64,000 nucleotides of DNA from Jiangella endophytica (GCF_003427025.1 NZ_QVAI01000009.1:186001-250000); one strand, 5' to 3'. Positions 53,870-62,499 are shown, numbered from the stretch's first letter. The notes: a model not told the origin generated them from the letters alone. Made by a program: numbers and translations.

Positions 53870-54693
53870 CGGGGTTCTTCCTTCGGCCGGATGATGGAGA
53901 CGACGACGATGCAGGCGACGGCGACCAGCGCGAGCAGGAACGCGGTCGCGTAGGCGCCGCCCTGGTCGAAGTTCAGGTACTTCTCCTCGACGACGAGCGT
54001 GGCGGTGCGGGTCTCGCCGAGGACGTTGCCGGAGACGACCTTGACGGCGCCGAACTCGCCGAGCGACCGGGCCAGGCTGAGCACGACGCCGTACGTGACG
54101 CCCCAGCGGATGGCCGGCAGCGTGATGCGCCGGAACGTCTGGGCGGCCGTCGCGCCGAGGCTCTGCGCCGCCTGCTCCTGCTCGGTGCCGATCTCCTCCA
54201 GGACGGGGACGACCTCGCGGATGACCAGCGGCAACGCCACGAACGTCGTCGCCAGGATGATCCCCGGCGTCGCGAAGATCACCTGCAGCCCGGCGTCCTC
54301 CAGCCCCGGCCCGAACCAGCCCGAGCGGCCGCCGTAGACCAGCACCAGCGCCAGCCCGACCACGATCGGCGACACCGACAGCGGCACGTCCAGGAGCGCG
54401 TTCAGCAGCCGCCGGCCCGGGAACCGGTAGCGCACGATGAGGATCGAGATGCCGACCCCGAACACCGTGTTGATGACGACGGCGACGACCGCGACGACGA
54501 CGGTCAGCTGCAGCGCGTGCACGACGTCCGGGTCGTCGAGGATGCCGCGCAGGTTGTCGAAACCGTCGGCGAACGTGTTCTGCGCGACCAGCCAGAGTGG
54601 CCAGGCGACCAGCAGGAACAGGTAAGCCGTCACGATCGCGCGGGTGACGAACCGGCCCGGCCCGCGGGTCCGCAGCCGCTGCCGCTCAGCCAC
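53866..54693 (-). CDS. cysW: Sulfate ABC transporter permease CysW
   Basis: 275-residue permease with six hydrophobic segments and the EAA-type loop [31 protein letters not shown], which contacts Cys[19 protein letters not shown] is typical of the CysW branch. GTG at 54693 overlaps the cysT stop by 8 bases. Second permease of the operon. Confidence 0.93.
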   Translation of the reverse strand: MAERQRLRTRGPGRFVTRAIVTAYLFLLVAWPLWLVAQNTFADGFDNLRGILDDPDVVHALQLTVVVAVVAVVINTVFGVGISILIVRYRFPGRRLLNALLDVPLSVSPIVVGLALVLVYGGRSGWFGPGLEDAGLQVIFATPGIILATTFVALPLVIREVVPVLEEIGTEQEQAAQSLGATAAQTFRRITLPAIRWGVTYGVVLSLARSLGEFGAVKVVSGNVLGETRTATLVVEEKYLNFDQGGAYATAFLLALVAVACIVVVSIIRPKEEPR

Positions 54694-55531
54694 GGCGGCC
54701 CACCCGGCGCTGGATGACGTCGAGCGCGACGATCACCGCGAACGAGATGGCCAGCAGCACGGTCGCCACTGCCGCGGCGTTGTCGAGGTTGTCGTTCTCG
54801 ATGCTGCTGAGGATGCGCACCGACGTCACCTCCGTCTGCATCGGCAGGTTGCCCGACAGCAGCACCAGCGAGCCGTACTCGCTGACGCCGCGGGCGAACG
54901 AGAGCGCCGCGCCGGCCGCGATCGCCGGGGCCAGCGCCGGCAGGATGATCCGGCGGAAGGTGGTGAACCGCGACGCGCCGAGCGACGCCGCCGCCTCCTC
55001 GACCTCGCGGTCCAGCTCGGCCAGCACCGGCTGCACCGTCCGGACGACGAACGGCAGCGTCACGAACAGGAACGCCAGGAACACCGCGGCCCGGCTGTTG
55101 GCGACGTCGAGGCCGAGCGGGCTGTCCGGCCCGTACAGCGACAGCAGCACCAGCCCGGCGACGATCGTCGGCAGCGCGAACGGCACGTCGATCAGCACCT
55201 CGAGCGCGCGCTGGCCGGCGAACCGGTCGCGGACCAGCACCCACGCGATCAGCGTCCCCATCACCACGTTGACGACCGTGACCAGCAACGCGGTCCCGAC
55301 AGTGAGCTGGATCGCGGCCGCCGTCTGGTCGTTCGTGACCGCCCGCCAGAACCCGTCCCAGCCGCCGGCGACGGCCGTCGCGACGACCGCCGCCAGCGGG
55401 ATCAGCACCAGCAGGCTGAACCAGAGCATCGCCACGCCCAGGCCCAGCCCGGAGACGCGGGTCAGCCGCCCGCCGGCCGTGGTGGCCGGCGGGCGCCGTC
55501 GCCGGACGGTGCCGGCCGCGGCTTCGCTCAC
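54686..55531 (-). CDS. cysT: Sulfate ABC transporter permease CysT
   Basis: 281-residue permease with six hydrophobic segments. The EAA loop is LDREVEEAAASLGASRFTTFRRIILPAL; the FALPTIVAGLVLLSLYGPDSP and FARGVSEYGSLVLLSGN stretches fit CysT. GTG at 55531 overlaps the binding-protein stop by 4 bases (GTGA). It pairs with CysW to form the membrane channel. Confidence 0.93.
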   Translation of the reverse strand: MSEAAAGTVRRRRPPATTAGGRLTRVSGLGLGVAMLWFSLLVLIPLAAVVATAVAGGWDGFWRAVTNDQTAAAIQLTVGTALLVTVVNVVMGTLIAWVLVRDRFAGQRALEVLIDVPFALPTIVAGLVLLSLYGPDSPLGLDVANSRAAVFLAFLFVTLPFVVRTVQPVLAELDREVEEAAASLGASRFTTFRRIILPALAPAIAAGAALSFARGVSEYGSLVLLSGNLPMQTEVTSVRILSSIENDNLDNAAAVATVLLAISFAVIVALDVIQRRVGRRG

Positions 55532-56565
55532 TCCGCCTTCCCGGACTCGGCGATGATCCCGGTGATGATGCCGCTGTCCTCGTCGAAGAACCTGTCCGAC
55601 AGCGCGCTCCAGCTCTCGAAGTCGTTCTCGACGGTCAGCAGGTGCTCCGGCGCCGGGAACGGGTCGTCCGGGTCGAGCGCGCCCTCGACGCCGCTGGTGT
55701 CGACGCCGTCGATGACCGGGCGGAAGCCCTTCAGCGCGAACTGCCGCTGGCCGTCCTCGCTGAGCACGTAGTCGAGCCACTCCTGGGCCTTCGGATCGGC
55801 GTCCTCCAGCACCGCGCCCGGGTTCTCGATGAGGATCGTGGTGTCCGGGAGCACCCAGTCCAGCTCCTCGCCGTTCTGGGTGGCCAGGATCGTCTCGTTC
55901 TCGTAGGCGAGCAGCACGTCGCCGGTGCCGCCGAGGAAGCTGGTGGTGGCGTCACGGCCGCTGTTGGGCAGCGAGACGACGTTGGCGAAGACCTGGCGGA
56001 CGAACTCCTCGGCCTCGGCGTCGGTGCCGCCGTTCGCCGAGACGTGCCCCCACGCCGCCAGCGCGTTCCAGCGCGCCGCGCCGGACGACGCCGGGTTCGG
56101 CGTGACGATCTCGATGCCCGGCTTGACGATGTCGTCCCAGCCCTGGATGTTCTCCGGGTTGCCGGGCCGGACCGCGAGCACGACCACCGACGACGACACC
56201 ACGCCCTTCGTCGGGCCGTCGTCCCAGGTGTCGGCCACGAGACCGGCGTCGACCAGCCGGGTGACGTCGCTGGTGACGGAGAAGTGGACGTAGTCGGCGT
56301 CGAGGCCGGACTCCACCGCTCGGCTCTGGTCGCCGGATGCGCCGTAGGAGCTGCGGAAGCGCACGCCGGCGCCCTCGTCGGTCTGGTTCCACTCCTCGGC
56401 GATCGCGACGTTGGCGGCCTCGGGGACCGCGAAGCCCACGATCGACAGCGTCGTCTCCTCGCCGCCGCCGGACGCGTCGTCGGCGTCGTCGCCCCCACAG
56501 GCCGCGAGCGCCAGGCCGCCGACGAGAACGAGCGCGGTCGCTGCTGCTCTGGAACGGGTGCTCAT
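55528..56565 (-). CDS. sbp: Sulfate-binding lipoprotein
   Basis: 345-residue extracellular solute-binding protein. Signal peptide with lipobox LALAACG, then the sulfate-binding family blocks LSIVGFAVPEAANVAIAEEW, VVLAVRPGNPENIQGWDDIVKPGIEIVTPNPASSG and the LAYENETIL loop. ATG at 56565 is preceded by GGAGGGGGGC. First gene of the five-gene unit sbp-cysT-cysW-cysA-reductase. A promoter-like pair lies 67-94 bases upstream. Confidence 0.94.
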   Translation of the reverse strand: MSTRSRAAATALVLVGGLALAACGGDDADDASGGGEETTLSIVGFAVPEAANVAIAEEWNQTDEGAGVRFRSSYGASGDQSRAVESGLDADYVHFSVTSDVTRLVDAGLVADTWDDGPTKGVVSSSVVVLAVRPGNPENIQGWDDIVKPGIEIVTPNPASSGAARWNALAAWGHVSANGGTDAEAEEFVRQVFANVVSLPNSGRDATTSFLGGTGDVLLAYENETILATQNGEELDWVLPDTTILIENPGAVLEDADPKAQEWLDYVLSEDGQRQFALKGFRPVIDGVDTSGVEGALDPDDPFPAPEHLLTVENDFESWSALSDRFFDEDSGIITGIIAESGKAE

Positions 56566-56631
56566 GGGTGCCTTGCCCCCCTCCGCCCGCAGGCGGGGTC
56601 GAGTGTCCGGATGATGGTGGAACGGCCAGTC

Positions 56632-56659
56632 ATAGTAATCACGGTGGTTTAGTGGCCAA
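56632..56659 (-). promoter_or_regulatory. Candidate promoter of the sulfate transporter operon
   Basis: On the minus strand TTGGCC (56654-56659) and TACTAT (56632-56637) are separated by 16 bases, a fair match to a housekeeping promoter. The leader to the sbp ATG would be about 60 bases and contains a small CCGCC/GGCGG stem. Confidence 0.4.
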
Positions 56660-56727
56660 TAGAGGCCGTCTCATATTTCGAGCAGTCAGTGCTCACATGC
56701 CGGGACGCTACTGATCAGCGGTGCTGA

Positions 56728-57279
56728 TCAGTCCAGGCGGTAGCCGTGCCCGCGGAGCGTGTGGATCCGCCGCCCGTGCGGACCCAGCTTCACTCGCAGC
56801 CGCCGGATGTGGACGTCGACGGTGCGGCTGCCCGCCCGGGTGCCCAGCGGCCAGACGTGGTCGATCAGCTCGGGCCGGGTGACCGCGCGGCGGCGGTTCT
56901 CGATCAGGTAGGCGAGCAGCTCGAACTCGCGGTGCGTCAGCGTCACCGCCCTGCCGTCGACGACGGCGGTGCGGGCGGCGTGGTCGAGCTGGAAGCCCGA
57001 CCCGGCCTGCGGCTCGCGCTCCGGTTCCGCGATGGCGGCCTTGACGGCGCGCAGCTGGGCGCCGGCGTGGCTGGGGGAGCGCAGCGCGATCGCGGCCGAC
57101 GTCTCGGCGGTGGGCAGCAGTTCCTGGGCGAACTCGCGCAGCAGCTCGGCCAGCTCGACGACGGTGGTGCCGGACCGGCCGGCCAGCGCCTCGTCGACCT
57201 CGACGAAGACGACCAGGCCGAGCGGGGACGGTTCGGCCGTCCCGATGGGATGAAGAGGGGACACGGCGGTAAGAGACAT
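56728..57279 (-). CDS. Winged-helix regulator next to the sulfate operon
   Basis: 183-residue protein with a C-terminal OmpR/PhoB-type winged helix (AVTLTHREFELLAYLIENRRRAVTRPELIDHVW, then SRTVDVHIRRLRVKLG and IHTLRGHGYRLD). There is no receiver domain; the N-terminal ~90 residues are unassigned. It is transcribed towards the sulfate operon, whose own promoter follows in the gap, so it may be its regulator. The leader peptide at 57379 precedes it. ATG at 57279 after CGGAG. Confidence 0.9.
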   Translation of the reverse strand: MSLTAVSPLHPIGTAEPSPLGLVVFVEVDEALAGRSGTTVVELAELLREFAQELLPTAETSAAIALRSPSHAGAQLRAVKAAIAEPEREPQAGSGFQLDHAARTAVVDGRAVTLTHREFELLAYLIENRRRAVTRPELIDHVWPLGTRAGSRTVDVHIRRLRVKLGPHGRRIHTLRGHGYRLD

Positions 57280-57378
57280 GTGTGACTCCGGGGAGGGGTG
57301 GCCGGGGTGAGGCCGGGGCGGACGGGATCGCGGGATGGGCGACGGGGAGCGGGCGCGTTCGGCCGCGGGATGCCCGGG

Positions 57379-57450
57379 TCAGTGACAGAGCTGGCTGGCG
57401 ACGCGCATCAGATCGACGGCGCGTCGCTGGGTGAGCAGCAGCCTGGGCAC
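57379..57450 (-). CDS. Leader peptide A (sulfur-type, minus strand)
   Basis: Tiny frame GTG 57450 to TGA 57379, 23 codons. The product contains LLTQRRAVDLMRVAS and ends QLCH. This sequence type is known upstream of sulfur genes in Actinobacteria (putative leader peptides with a Cys near the C-terminus), where ribosome stalling at Cys codons may control downstream expression. It precedes the winged-helix regulator gene by 99 bases. Nearly identical to leader B on the other strand. Confidence 0.75.
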   Translation of the reverse strand: MPRLLLTQRRAVDLMRVASQLCH

Positions 57451-57458
57451 GTCATCCA

Positions 57459-57483
57459 ATTTCCTAGGTAAACGATGGGAAAT
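57459..57483. promoter_or_regulatory. Short inverted repeat between the two leader peptides
   Basis: ATTTCC (57459-57464) and GGAAAT (57478-57483) flank 13 bases with CCTAGG inside the left half. It lies directly upstream of leader A and could be an operator for both directions. Confidence 0.3.
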
Positions 57484-57588
57484 CAATCGGGCATCCGCAT
57501 CGTGGAACTCGGTCGTGGGATGAGACGGCCATCCACATGTTGGGACGGTGCTTGCCGGGGCGGTGCCGCGGTGCGCAGGATCCCCGGC

Positions 57589-57663
57589 ATGCCGATCTGC
57601 CCGCTGCTGACCCAGCGACGCGCCGTCGATCTGATGCGCGTCGCCAGCAGCCTCTGTCGTTGA
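57589..57663 (+). CDS. Leader peptide B (sulfur-type, plus strand)
   Basis: Tiny frame ATG 57589 to TGA 57663, 24 codons. It begins MPIC, contains LLTQRRAVDLMRVAS like leader A, and ends SLCR. It precedes the split YeiH exporter genes by 98 bases. The GCAGGA stretch upstream can act as ribosome site. Two such leaders in divergent orientation suggest that one cysteine or sulfur signal controls both sides. Confidence 0.8.
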   Translation: MPICPLLTQRRAVDLMRVASSLCR

Positions 57664-57761
57664 TCGCCGGTTCACCCCGCCTTCCTCCCTCTTCACCGGC
57701 CCGGGCGGCCGGCCGCTGCCGCCTGCCCGGAGCCGGTCCGCGACCACACGAAGGACTCCAG

Positions 57762-57905
57762 ATGAGTGACGGCGACACCGCGACCCCGGGCGTCGAGCGC
57801 GCCCGCCGGATCGCGCTCAACGAGGACTGGGCGGCGACCATCGCCGGCCTGGCGCTGCTGATCCTGATCCTGGCCGGGGTCATCACCGCGGACGTGATCC
57901 CGTGA
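57762..57905 (+). CDS. 47-residue single-helix membrane protein coupled to the YeiH-type exporter
   Basis: 47-residue product starting MSDGDTATPGVERARRIA, then ALNEDWAATIAGLALLILIL with one membrane helix, ending ITADVIP. AAGGA precedes the ATG. Its stop overlaps the exporter GTG by 4 bases. The NEDWAATIAGL block resembles the N-terminal segment of longer YeiH-type exporters as I remember them, so it may be the first helix of the exporter split off as its own gene. Otherwise it is an accessory subunit. Confidence 0.75.
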   Translation: MSDGDTATPGVERARRIALNEDWAATIAGLALLILILAGVITADVIP

Positions 57906-59026
57906 CGGCGGCCGAGCCGGACGCCGCGGCCGCCCCCGCCGACATCCGGCCGCCGGTGTGGAGCCACGCCGGCATCGGCCTGGTCGTGGTGCTGCTGCTC
58001 GGCGTGCTGGCGTGGGCGCTGGCCGAGAACGTGCCCGGCTGGACGGAGGGCACCGCGCTGGAGGAGATCGGCGCGGCGGTCGAGTACCCGGTGTACGCGA
58101 TCGCCGTGGGCCTGCTCGGCAACCTGCTGCTGAGCGTGCTCGGCGTCCGCGACCGGCTGTCCGGCGGCTTCCGGACCGAGTTCTTCATCAAGACCGGGCT
58201 GGTCCTGCTCGGCGCGTCGATCAACCTCTCGCTGATCGTCGACTCCGCGGGCCGGGCCGTCGCGCAGGCGTTGCTGCTGGTCAGCGCCGTGTTTCTGTTC
58301 ACGTGGTGGCTGGCCGGGCGGCTCGGGCTGGACGACAAGCTGCGGGCGCTGCTGGCGTCGGCCGTGTCGATCTGCGGGGTGAGCGCAGCGATCACCGCCG
58401 CGGGTGCCGTCCAGGCGCGCAAGGAACAGCTGGCCTACACCGCCAGCCTGGTCATCCTGTTCGCGCTGCCGTCGATCTTCGTGCTGCCCGCCCTGGCCGA
58501 CGCCTTCGGCCTGGACGCGGCGGTGGCCGGCGCCTGGATCGGCGGCAACATCGACACCACCGCCGCCGTGACCGCGGCCGGCGCGCTGGCCGGCGAGGAG
58601 GCGCTGCAGATCGCCAGCATCGTCAAGGTGACGCAGAACGCGCTGATGGGGATCGTGGCGGTGGCGCTGACGGCGTACTTCGCGTTCCGGGTGGAGCGGA
58701 CGGCGGGCTCGCCGCGGCCGCAGGCGATCGAGCTGTGGCGGCGGTTCCCCAAGTTCGTGCTCGGTTTCGTCGCCGCGTCGGTCATCGCGACGATCTACCT
58801 GAACAACGCGTCGGCCTCGACCGGGCCGGAGACCATCGCCGTGGCGAACGACCTGCGGACGTGGTTCTTCGTCTTCGCCTTCGTGAGCATCGGGCTGGAG
58901 TTCCGGGTCGGCGCGCTGCGCCAGGCCGGCTGGCGTCCGGTCGGCGTCTTCGCGGCGGCGACGGTGTTCAACCTGGTCGTCGCGCTGGGCATTGCGTCGG
59001 TGCTGTTCGCCGGGTTCGAGTTCTGA
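57902..59026 (+). CDS. YeiH/YadS-type putative sulfate exporter family membrane protein
   Basis: 374-residue transporter with about ten hydrophobic segments. Family marks include [56 protein letters not shown] and VKVTQNALMGIVAVAL. The family is called putative sulfate exporter; the substrate is not proven. GTG start at 57902, coupled to the 47-residue membrane protein. The leader peptide upstream supports a sulfur role. Confidence 0.9.
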   Translation: MTAAEPDAAAAPADIRPPVWSHAGIGLVVVLLLGVLAWALAENVPGWTEGTALEEIGAAVEYPVYAIAVGLLGNLLLSVLGVRDRLSGGFRTEFFIKTGLVLLGASINLSLIVDSAGRAVAQALLLVSAVFLFTWWLAGRLGLDDKLRALLASAVSICGVSAAITAAGAVQARKEQLAYTASLVILFALPSIFVLPALADAFGLDAAVAGAWIGGNIDTTAAVTAAGALAGEEALQIASIVKVTQNALMGIVAVALTAYFAFRVERTAGSPRPQAIELWRRFPKFVLGFVAASVIATIYLNNASASTGPETIAVANDLRTWFFVFAFVSIGLEFRVGALRQAGWRPVGVFAAATVFNLVVALGIASVLFAGFEF

Positions 59027-59079
59027 CGGCGGCCGCCCCTGTCCGGGCGTCTCGTGGCGCCCGGACTAGGGTCGGCCTC

Positions 59080-60114
59080 ATGACCTCTGGCCCGATCGAC
59101 CTGCGCAGCGACACCGTCACTCGGCCCACCGCCGCCATGCTGGCCGCGATGTCCGGCGCCGAGACCGGCGACGACGTCTACGACGAGGACCCCACGGTGC
59201 ACGTGCTCGAGGAGCGGGTGGCCGGGTCGCTCGGGCACGAGGCCGGGCTGTTCACCGTCAGCGGGTCGCTGGCCAACGTGCTGGGCGTGCGGTCGCTGGT
59301 CGCGCCGGGGCAGGAACTGCTGTGCGAGGAGCGGGCGCACATCGTCCGTGCCGAGCTCGGGGCGCACGCCGTCTGGCACGGCGTCACCACGCGTACCTGG
59401 TCCGACCCCCGCGGCCACGTCGACCTCGACGCCGTCCGCCGCCTGATGACGCCCGACGCCGGCCCGTACCTGGTGTCGACGGCGGCGGTCGCGGTCGAGA
59501 ACACGCACAACTTCGCCGGCGGCACGGTGCAGCCGCTGGCCGATCTGCAGGCCCTTCGGGCGCTGGTCGACCCCGTCGGGGTGCGCCTGCACCTCGACGG
59601 CGCCCGGCTCTGGAACGCGCACGTCGCGACCGGCGTCGCGCTGGCCGACTACGGCCGGCTGTTCGACACCGTCTCCGTCTGCCTGTCGAAGGGCCTGGGC
59701 GCGCCCGTCGGTTCGGTGCTCGTCGGCTCGGTGGCGGCGATCGCGGAGGCGCGGGTGTGGCGCAAGCGGCTCGGCGCTGGCTGGCGGCAGGCCGGGGTGC
59801 TGGCGGCGGCCGGCCTGTACGCCCTCGACCACCACGTCGAGCGCCTGGCCGACGACCACGCGCACGCCCGGCTGATCGCCGAGGCCGTCGCCGACGCCGA
59901 CCCCTCCGCCGTCGACCTGACCGCCGTCGAGACCAACGTCGTCCTGCTCTCCGTGGGCGACCGCGCCGCCGACCTCGTGCGGCGAGCGGCGGCCGAGGGC
60001 GTGCTGACCGGCACGGTCGGCCCCGGCCTGGTGCGGCTCATCACGCATCTGGACGTCAGCCCGGAGGACGCCAAGCGAGCGGCCGGCGTCCTGGCCGGTC
60101 TGGTGCGCGGCTGA
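59080..60114 (+). CDS. ltaE: Low-specificity L-threonine aldolase
   Basis: 344-residue PLP enzyme that splits threonine or allo-threonine into glycine and acetaldehyde. The start block IDLRSDTVTRPTAAML, the ETGDDVYDEDPTV loop, HLDGARLWNAHVATG (Asp contacting PLP) and CLSKGLGAPVGSVL with the PLP lysine are all present. The ATG at 59080 lies 53 bases after the exporter, with no strong ribosome site. Contact with sulfur metabolism is only by neighbourhood. Confidence 0.94.
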   Translation: MTSGPIDLRSDTVTRPTAAMLAAMSGAETGDDVYDEDPTVHVLEERVAGSLGHEAGLFTVSGSLANVLGVRSLVAPGQELLCEERAHIVRAELGAHAVWHGVTTRTWSDPRGHVDLDAVRRLMTPDAGPYLVSTAAVAVENTHNFAGGTVQPLADLQALRALVDPVGVRLHLDGARLWNAHVATGVALADYGRLFDTVSVCLSKGLGAPVGSVLVGSVAAIAEARVWRKRLGAGWRQAGVLAAAGLYALDHHVERLADDHAHARLIAEAVADADPSAVDLTAVETNVVLLSVGDRAADLVRRAAAEGVLTGTVGPGLVRLITHLDVSPEDAKRAAGVLAGLVRG

Positions 60115-60170
60115 CGCCGCGCCCGGCCGGCTCGTCGTTCGTCCGTTCCGTCCACAAACCCCGCCCCAAA

Positions 60171-60250
60171 CCAAGTTGATCTTGGAGTTGTTCGGCGATC
60201 GTGGGATGGAATGTCCGATAGATCTCCGAAGAACTCCAAGATCAACTTGG
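60171..60250. repeat. Long imperfect palindrome (80 bases)
   Basis: Outer arms CCAAGTTGATCTTGGAGTT (60171-60189) and its exact complement (60232-60250) are 19 bases; inner TTCGG/CCGAA and GATC/GATC pairs extend the stem with two mismatches, around a 20-base loop. It lies alone in the 294-base gap after threonine aldolase. Size and shape fit a MITE-like or REP-like element. Confidence 0.85.
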
Positions 60251-60362
60251 CTGGGGTGGCGGAACTGGCCTCAGCGACGGTCGCCAGCGCCCCGGCGATC
60301 GCGGCCCGTCCGTAGAGCGAGACGTCCGCGTCCATCTGTTGACCACAATCCCGACCTAGGTG

Positions 60363-60376
60363 ACTATTCCTATAGT
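60363..60376 (+). promoter_or_regulatory. Candidate promoter/operator of the TSUP exporter
   Basis: ACTAT-TCCT-ATAGT is a 5-4-5 palindrome containing TATAGT as a possible -10 box, 33 bases before the GTG. A good -35 at the right distance is not seen. The promoter-like TACTAT before sbp shares the ACTAT half. Confidence 0.3.
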
Positions 60377-60408
60377 TCTGACGGGTTAGGTGGTTGGGAG
60401 GCGGCCGG

Positions 60409-61314
60409 GTGCGTACCCTCGTCCTGCTGGGCCTGGTGGGTTTCGCCGCCCAGCTCGTCGACGGCAGTCTCGGCATGGCCTACGGCGTCACCTCCAGCAC
60501 GCTGCTCCTCGCCGTGACGGCGAACCCGGCGGCAGCCTCGGCCACCGTCCACCTGGCCGAGATCGGCACGACGCTGGTGTCCGGGCTGTCGCACTGGCGG
60601 TTCGGCAACGTCGACTGGAAGGTCGTCGCGAAGATCGGGGTCCCGGGCGCCGTCGGCGCGTTCGCCGGGGCGACGTTCCTGTCCAGCCTGTCCACCGAGG
60701 CCGCCGCGCCGGTGATGTCCCTGATCCTGCTGTCGCTCGGCATCTACCTGCTGGTCCGGTTCACGCTGCGCGGGCTGCCTGTGCGCCGCGACCCGAAGCC
60801 GCTCGGCCGCCGGTTCCTCACGCCGCTCGGGCTGGTCGCCGGGTTCGTCGACTCGACCGGCGGCGGAGGCTGGGGTCCGGTCGGGACGCCGGCGATCCTG
60901 GCCAGCGGCCGCATGGAGCCGCGCAAGGTGATCGGCTCGATCGACACCAGCGAGTTCATCGTGGCCGTGGCCGCGAGCGTCGGCTTCCTCATCGGGCTGG
61001 GCACGGAGAACATCGACTTCGCGTGGGTGGGCGTGCTGCTGGCCGGCGGTGTGATCGCCGCGCCGATCGCCGCGTGGCTGGTGCGCATCGTCCCGCCGCG
61101 GGTGCTCGGCTCGGCGGTCGGCGGCATGATCGTGCTGACGAACGGCCGGACCATCCTGCGCAGCGACTGGGTCGACGCGCCCGGCGGGGTGCGCGCCGTG
61201 GCGTACGTGGTGGTCGCGCTCGTGTGGGCGGCCGCGCTGGCCTACTCGATCCGCGCGCACCTGCGGCAGCAGCGGGCGGCCGAGCTCGAACCGGAACTCG
61301 CGCGCGTCGGCTGA
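60409..61314 (+). CDS. TSUP-family (TauE/SafE) membrane exporter
   Basis: 301-residue transporter with eight hydrophobic segments. The opening FAAQLVDGSLGMAYGVTSSTLLLA and the mid-protein VAGFVDSTGGGGWGPVGTPAIL repeat are the family signature. TSUP proteins export sulfite or sulfonates in other bacteria; the substrate here is unproven, though the sulfur genes upstream favour it. GTG at 60409 is chosen because GGGAGG lies seven bases before it; a TTG 15 bases earlier is less likely. Confidence 0.92.
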   Translation: MRTLVLLGLVGFAAQLVDGSLGMAYGVTSSTLLLAVTANPAAASATVHLAEIGTTLVSGLSHWRFGNVDWKVVAKIGVPGAVGAFAGATFLSSLSTEAAAPVMSLILLSLGIYLLVRFTLRGLPVRRDPKPLGRRFLTPLGLVAGFVDSTGGGGWGPVGTPAILASGRMEPRKVIGSIDTSEFIVAVAASVGFLIGLGTENIDFAWVGVLLAGGVIAAPIAAWLVRIVPPRVLGSAVGGMIVLTNGRTILRSDWVDAPGGVRAVAYVVVALVWAAALAYSIRAHLRQQRAAELEPELARVG

Positions 61315-61324
61315 CGCGCCGGGC

Positions 61325-62380
61325 TCAGAGCCCGACGGGGGAGGGGTCGCCGAGCCGGCGTCCCGCCGCCGGGATGAGCCGTCGCAGCGTCGACGCCAAC
61401 TCGCGGACGTCGGCGCCGGCCAGCGCCTGCGGACCGTCGCACAACGCCGCCTCGGGGTCGGGGTGGACGTCGACGAGGATGCCGTCGGCGCCGACCGCGA
61501 TGGCCGCCCGGGACAGCGGCAGGACGAGGTCGCGCCGCCCGGCCGAGTGGGATGGGTCGACGATGACCGGCAGGTGTGAGAGGCGCTGGACGATCGGCAC
61601 GGCCGCGATGTCGAGCGTCGTCGCCGTGGCGGTCTCGAACGTGCGGATGCCGCGCTCGCACAGGACGATGTCGAGGTTGCCGCGCTGGGCGACGTACTCG
61701 GCGGCCATCAGCCACTCGTCGACCGTGGCCTGGATGCCGCGCTTGAGCAGCACCGGCTTGCCGGCCCGTCCGACGGCCTGCAGCAGCGCGGTGTTCTGCA
61801 TGTTGCGGGCGCCCACCTGGAGCATGTCGGCGTACCCGCTGACGAGGTCGACGTCGCCCGGGTCGATGACCTCGGTGACGACCGGCAGGCCGGTGACCTC
61901 GCGGACCTCGGCCAGGATGTGCAGGCCGACCTTGCCCAGGCCCTGGAACTCGCGCGGCGCCGCCCGCGGCTTGAACGCGCCGCCGCGCAGCATGGTGGCG
62001 CCGGCCGCCTTGGCCATCTCGGCCGCCTCGAGCGTCTGCTCCAGCGACTCGACGGCGCACGGACCGGCGATGAGCGTGAAGGCGTCGGGGCCGATCATGA
62101 CCGGGCGCGCACCGGTGCCCGTGCCGACGACGACGGTGCTGCGGGCCGGCTGGTGGTCGACGCTCACCAGCTTGTACGGCGTGGAGATGGCGATGACGTC
62201 GGCCACGCCGGGCAGGCTGCGCAGATTGAGAGCGCGGAAGTCGTCGACGTCGCCGACCAGGCCGATGATGGTGCGCTGCACCCCGCGGCTGACGAATGCC
62301 TCGCCGCCCGTGGTGCGCACTCGCACCACGACGGCGTCGATCTGTTCCGGCGTCGCATCGGGCGACATCACGACCACCAT
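61325..62380 (-). CDS. aroF: Class I (type beta) 3-deoxy-7-phosphoheptulonate synthase
   Basis: 351-residue DAHP synthase. The N-terminal ~90 residues are a ferredoxin-like/ACT regulatory domain (VRTTGGEAFVSRGVQRTIIGLVGD), followed by the barrel with LIAGPCAVES, GGAFKPR, KRGIQAT, CERGIRTFE and VDPSHSAGRR. It duplicates the reaction of the class II enzyme at 47093; the domain suggests feedback by an aromatic amino acid or chorismate-derived ligand. ATG at 62380 follows TGGAGG. Converges on the TSUP gene, 10 bases apart. Confidence 0.95.
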   Translation of the reverse strand: MVVVMSPDATPEQIDAVVVRVRTTGGEAFVSRGVQRTIIGLVGDVDDFRALNLRSLPGVADVIAISTPYKLVSVDHQPARSTVVVGTGTGARPVMIGPDAFTLIAGPCAVESLEQTLEAAEMAKAAGATMLRGGAFKPRAAPREFQGLGKVGLHILAEVREVTGLPVVTEVIDPGDVDLVSGYADMLQVGARNMQNTALLQAVGRAGKPVLLKRGIQATVDEWLMAAEYVAQRGNLDIVLCERGIRTFETATATTLDIAAVPIVQRLSHLPVIVDPSHSAGRRDLVLPLSRAAIAVGADGILVDVHPDPEAALCDGPQALAGADVRELASTLRRLIPAAGRRLGDPSPVGL

Positions 62381-62476
62381 GACGCAACCTCCAGCCTCGT
62401 CCCCAGTCTCGAAAGTAGGGCACCGAAACGCTGGTTCGGCGGGGTTGTCCGGGGAGTAAGACAGTTGGTCACAATC

Positions 62477-62490
62477 AGGTCACTTGACCT
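62477..62490. promoter_or_regulatory. Palindrome upstream of aroF
   Basis: AGGTCA-CT-TGACCT is a 6-2-6 palindrome in the 119-base gap between the end of the endonuclease gene and the aroF start. It may be an operator or a weak stem; no partner is known. Confidence 0.35.
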
Positions 62491-62499
62491 CTGATGTTG

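Noticed and set aside
56566..56660. SAM-type riboswitch in the sbp leader
   Set aside because: The leader is only about 60 bases and lacks the conserved core; only a small stem is present.
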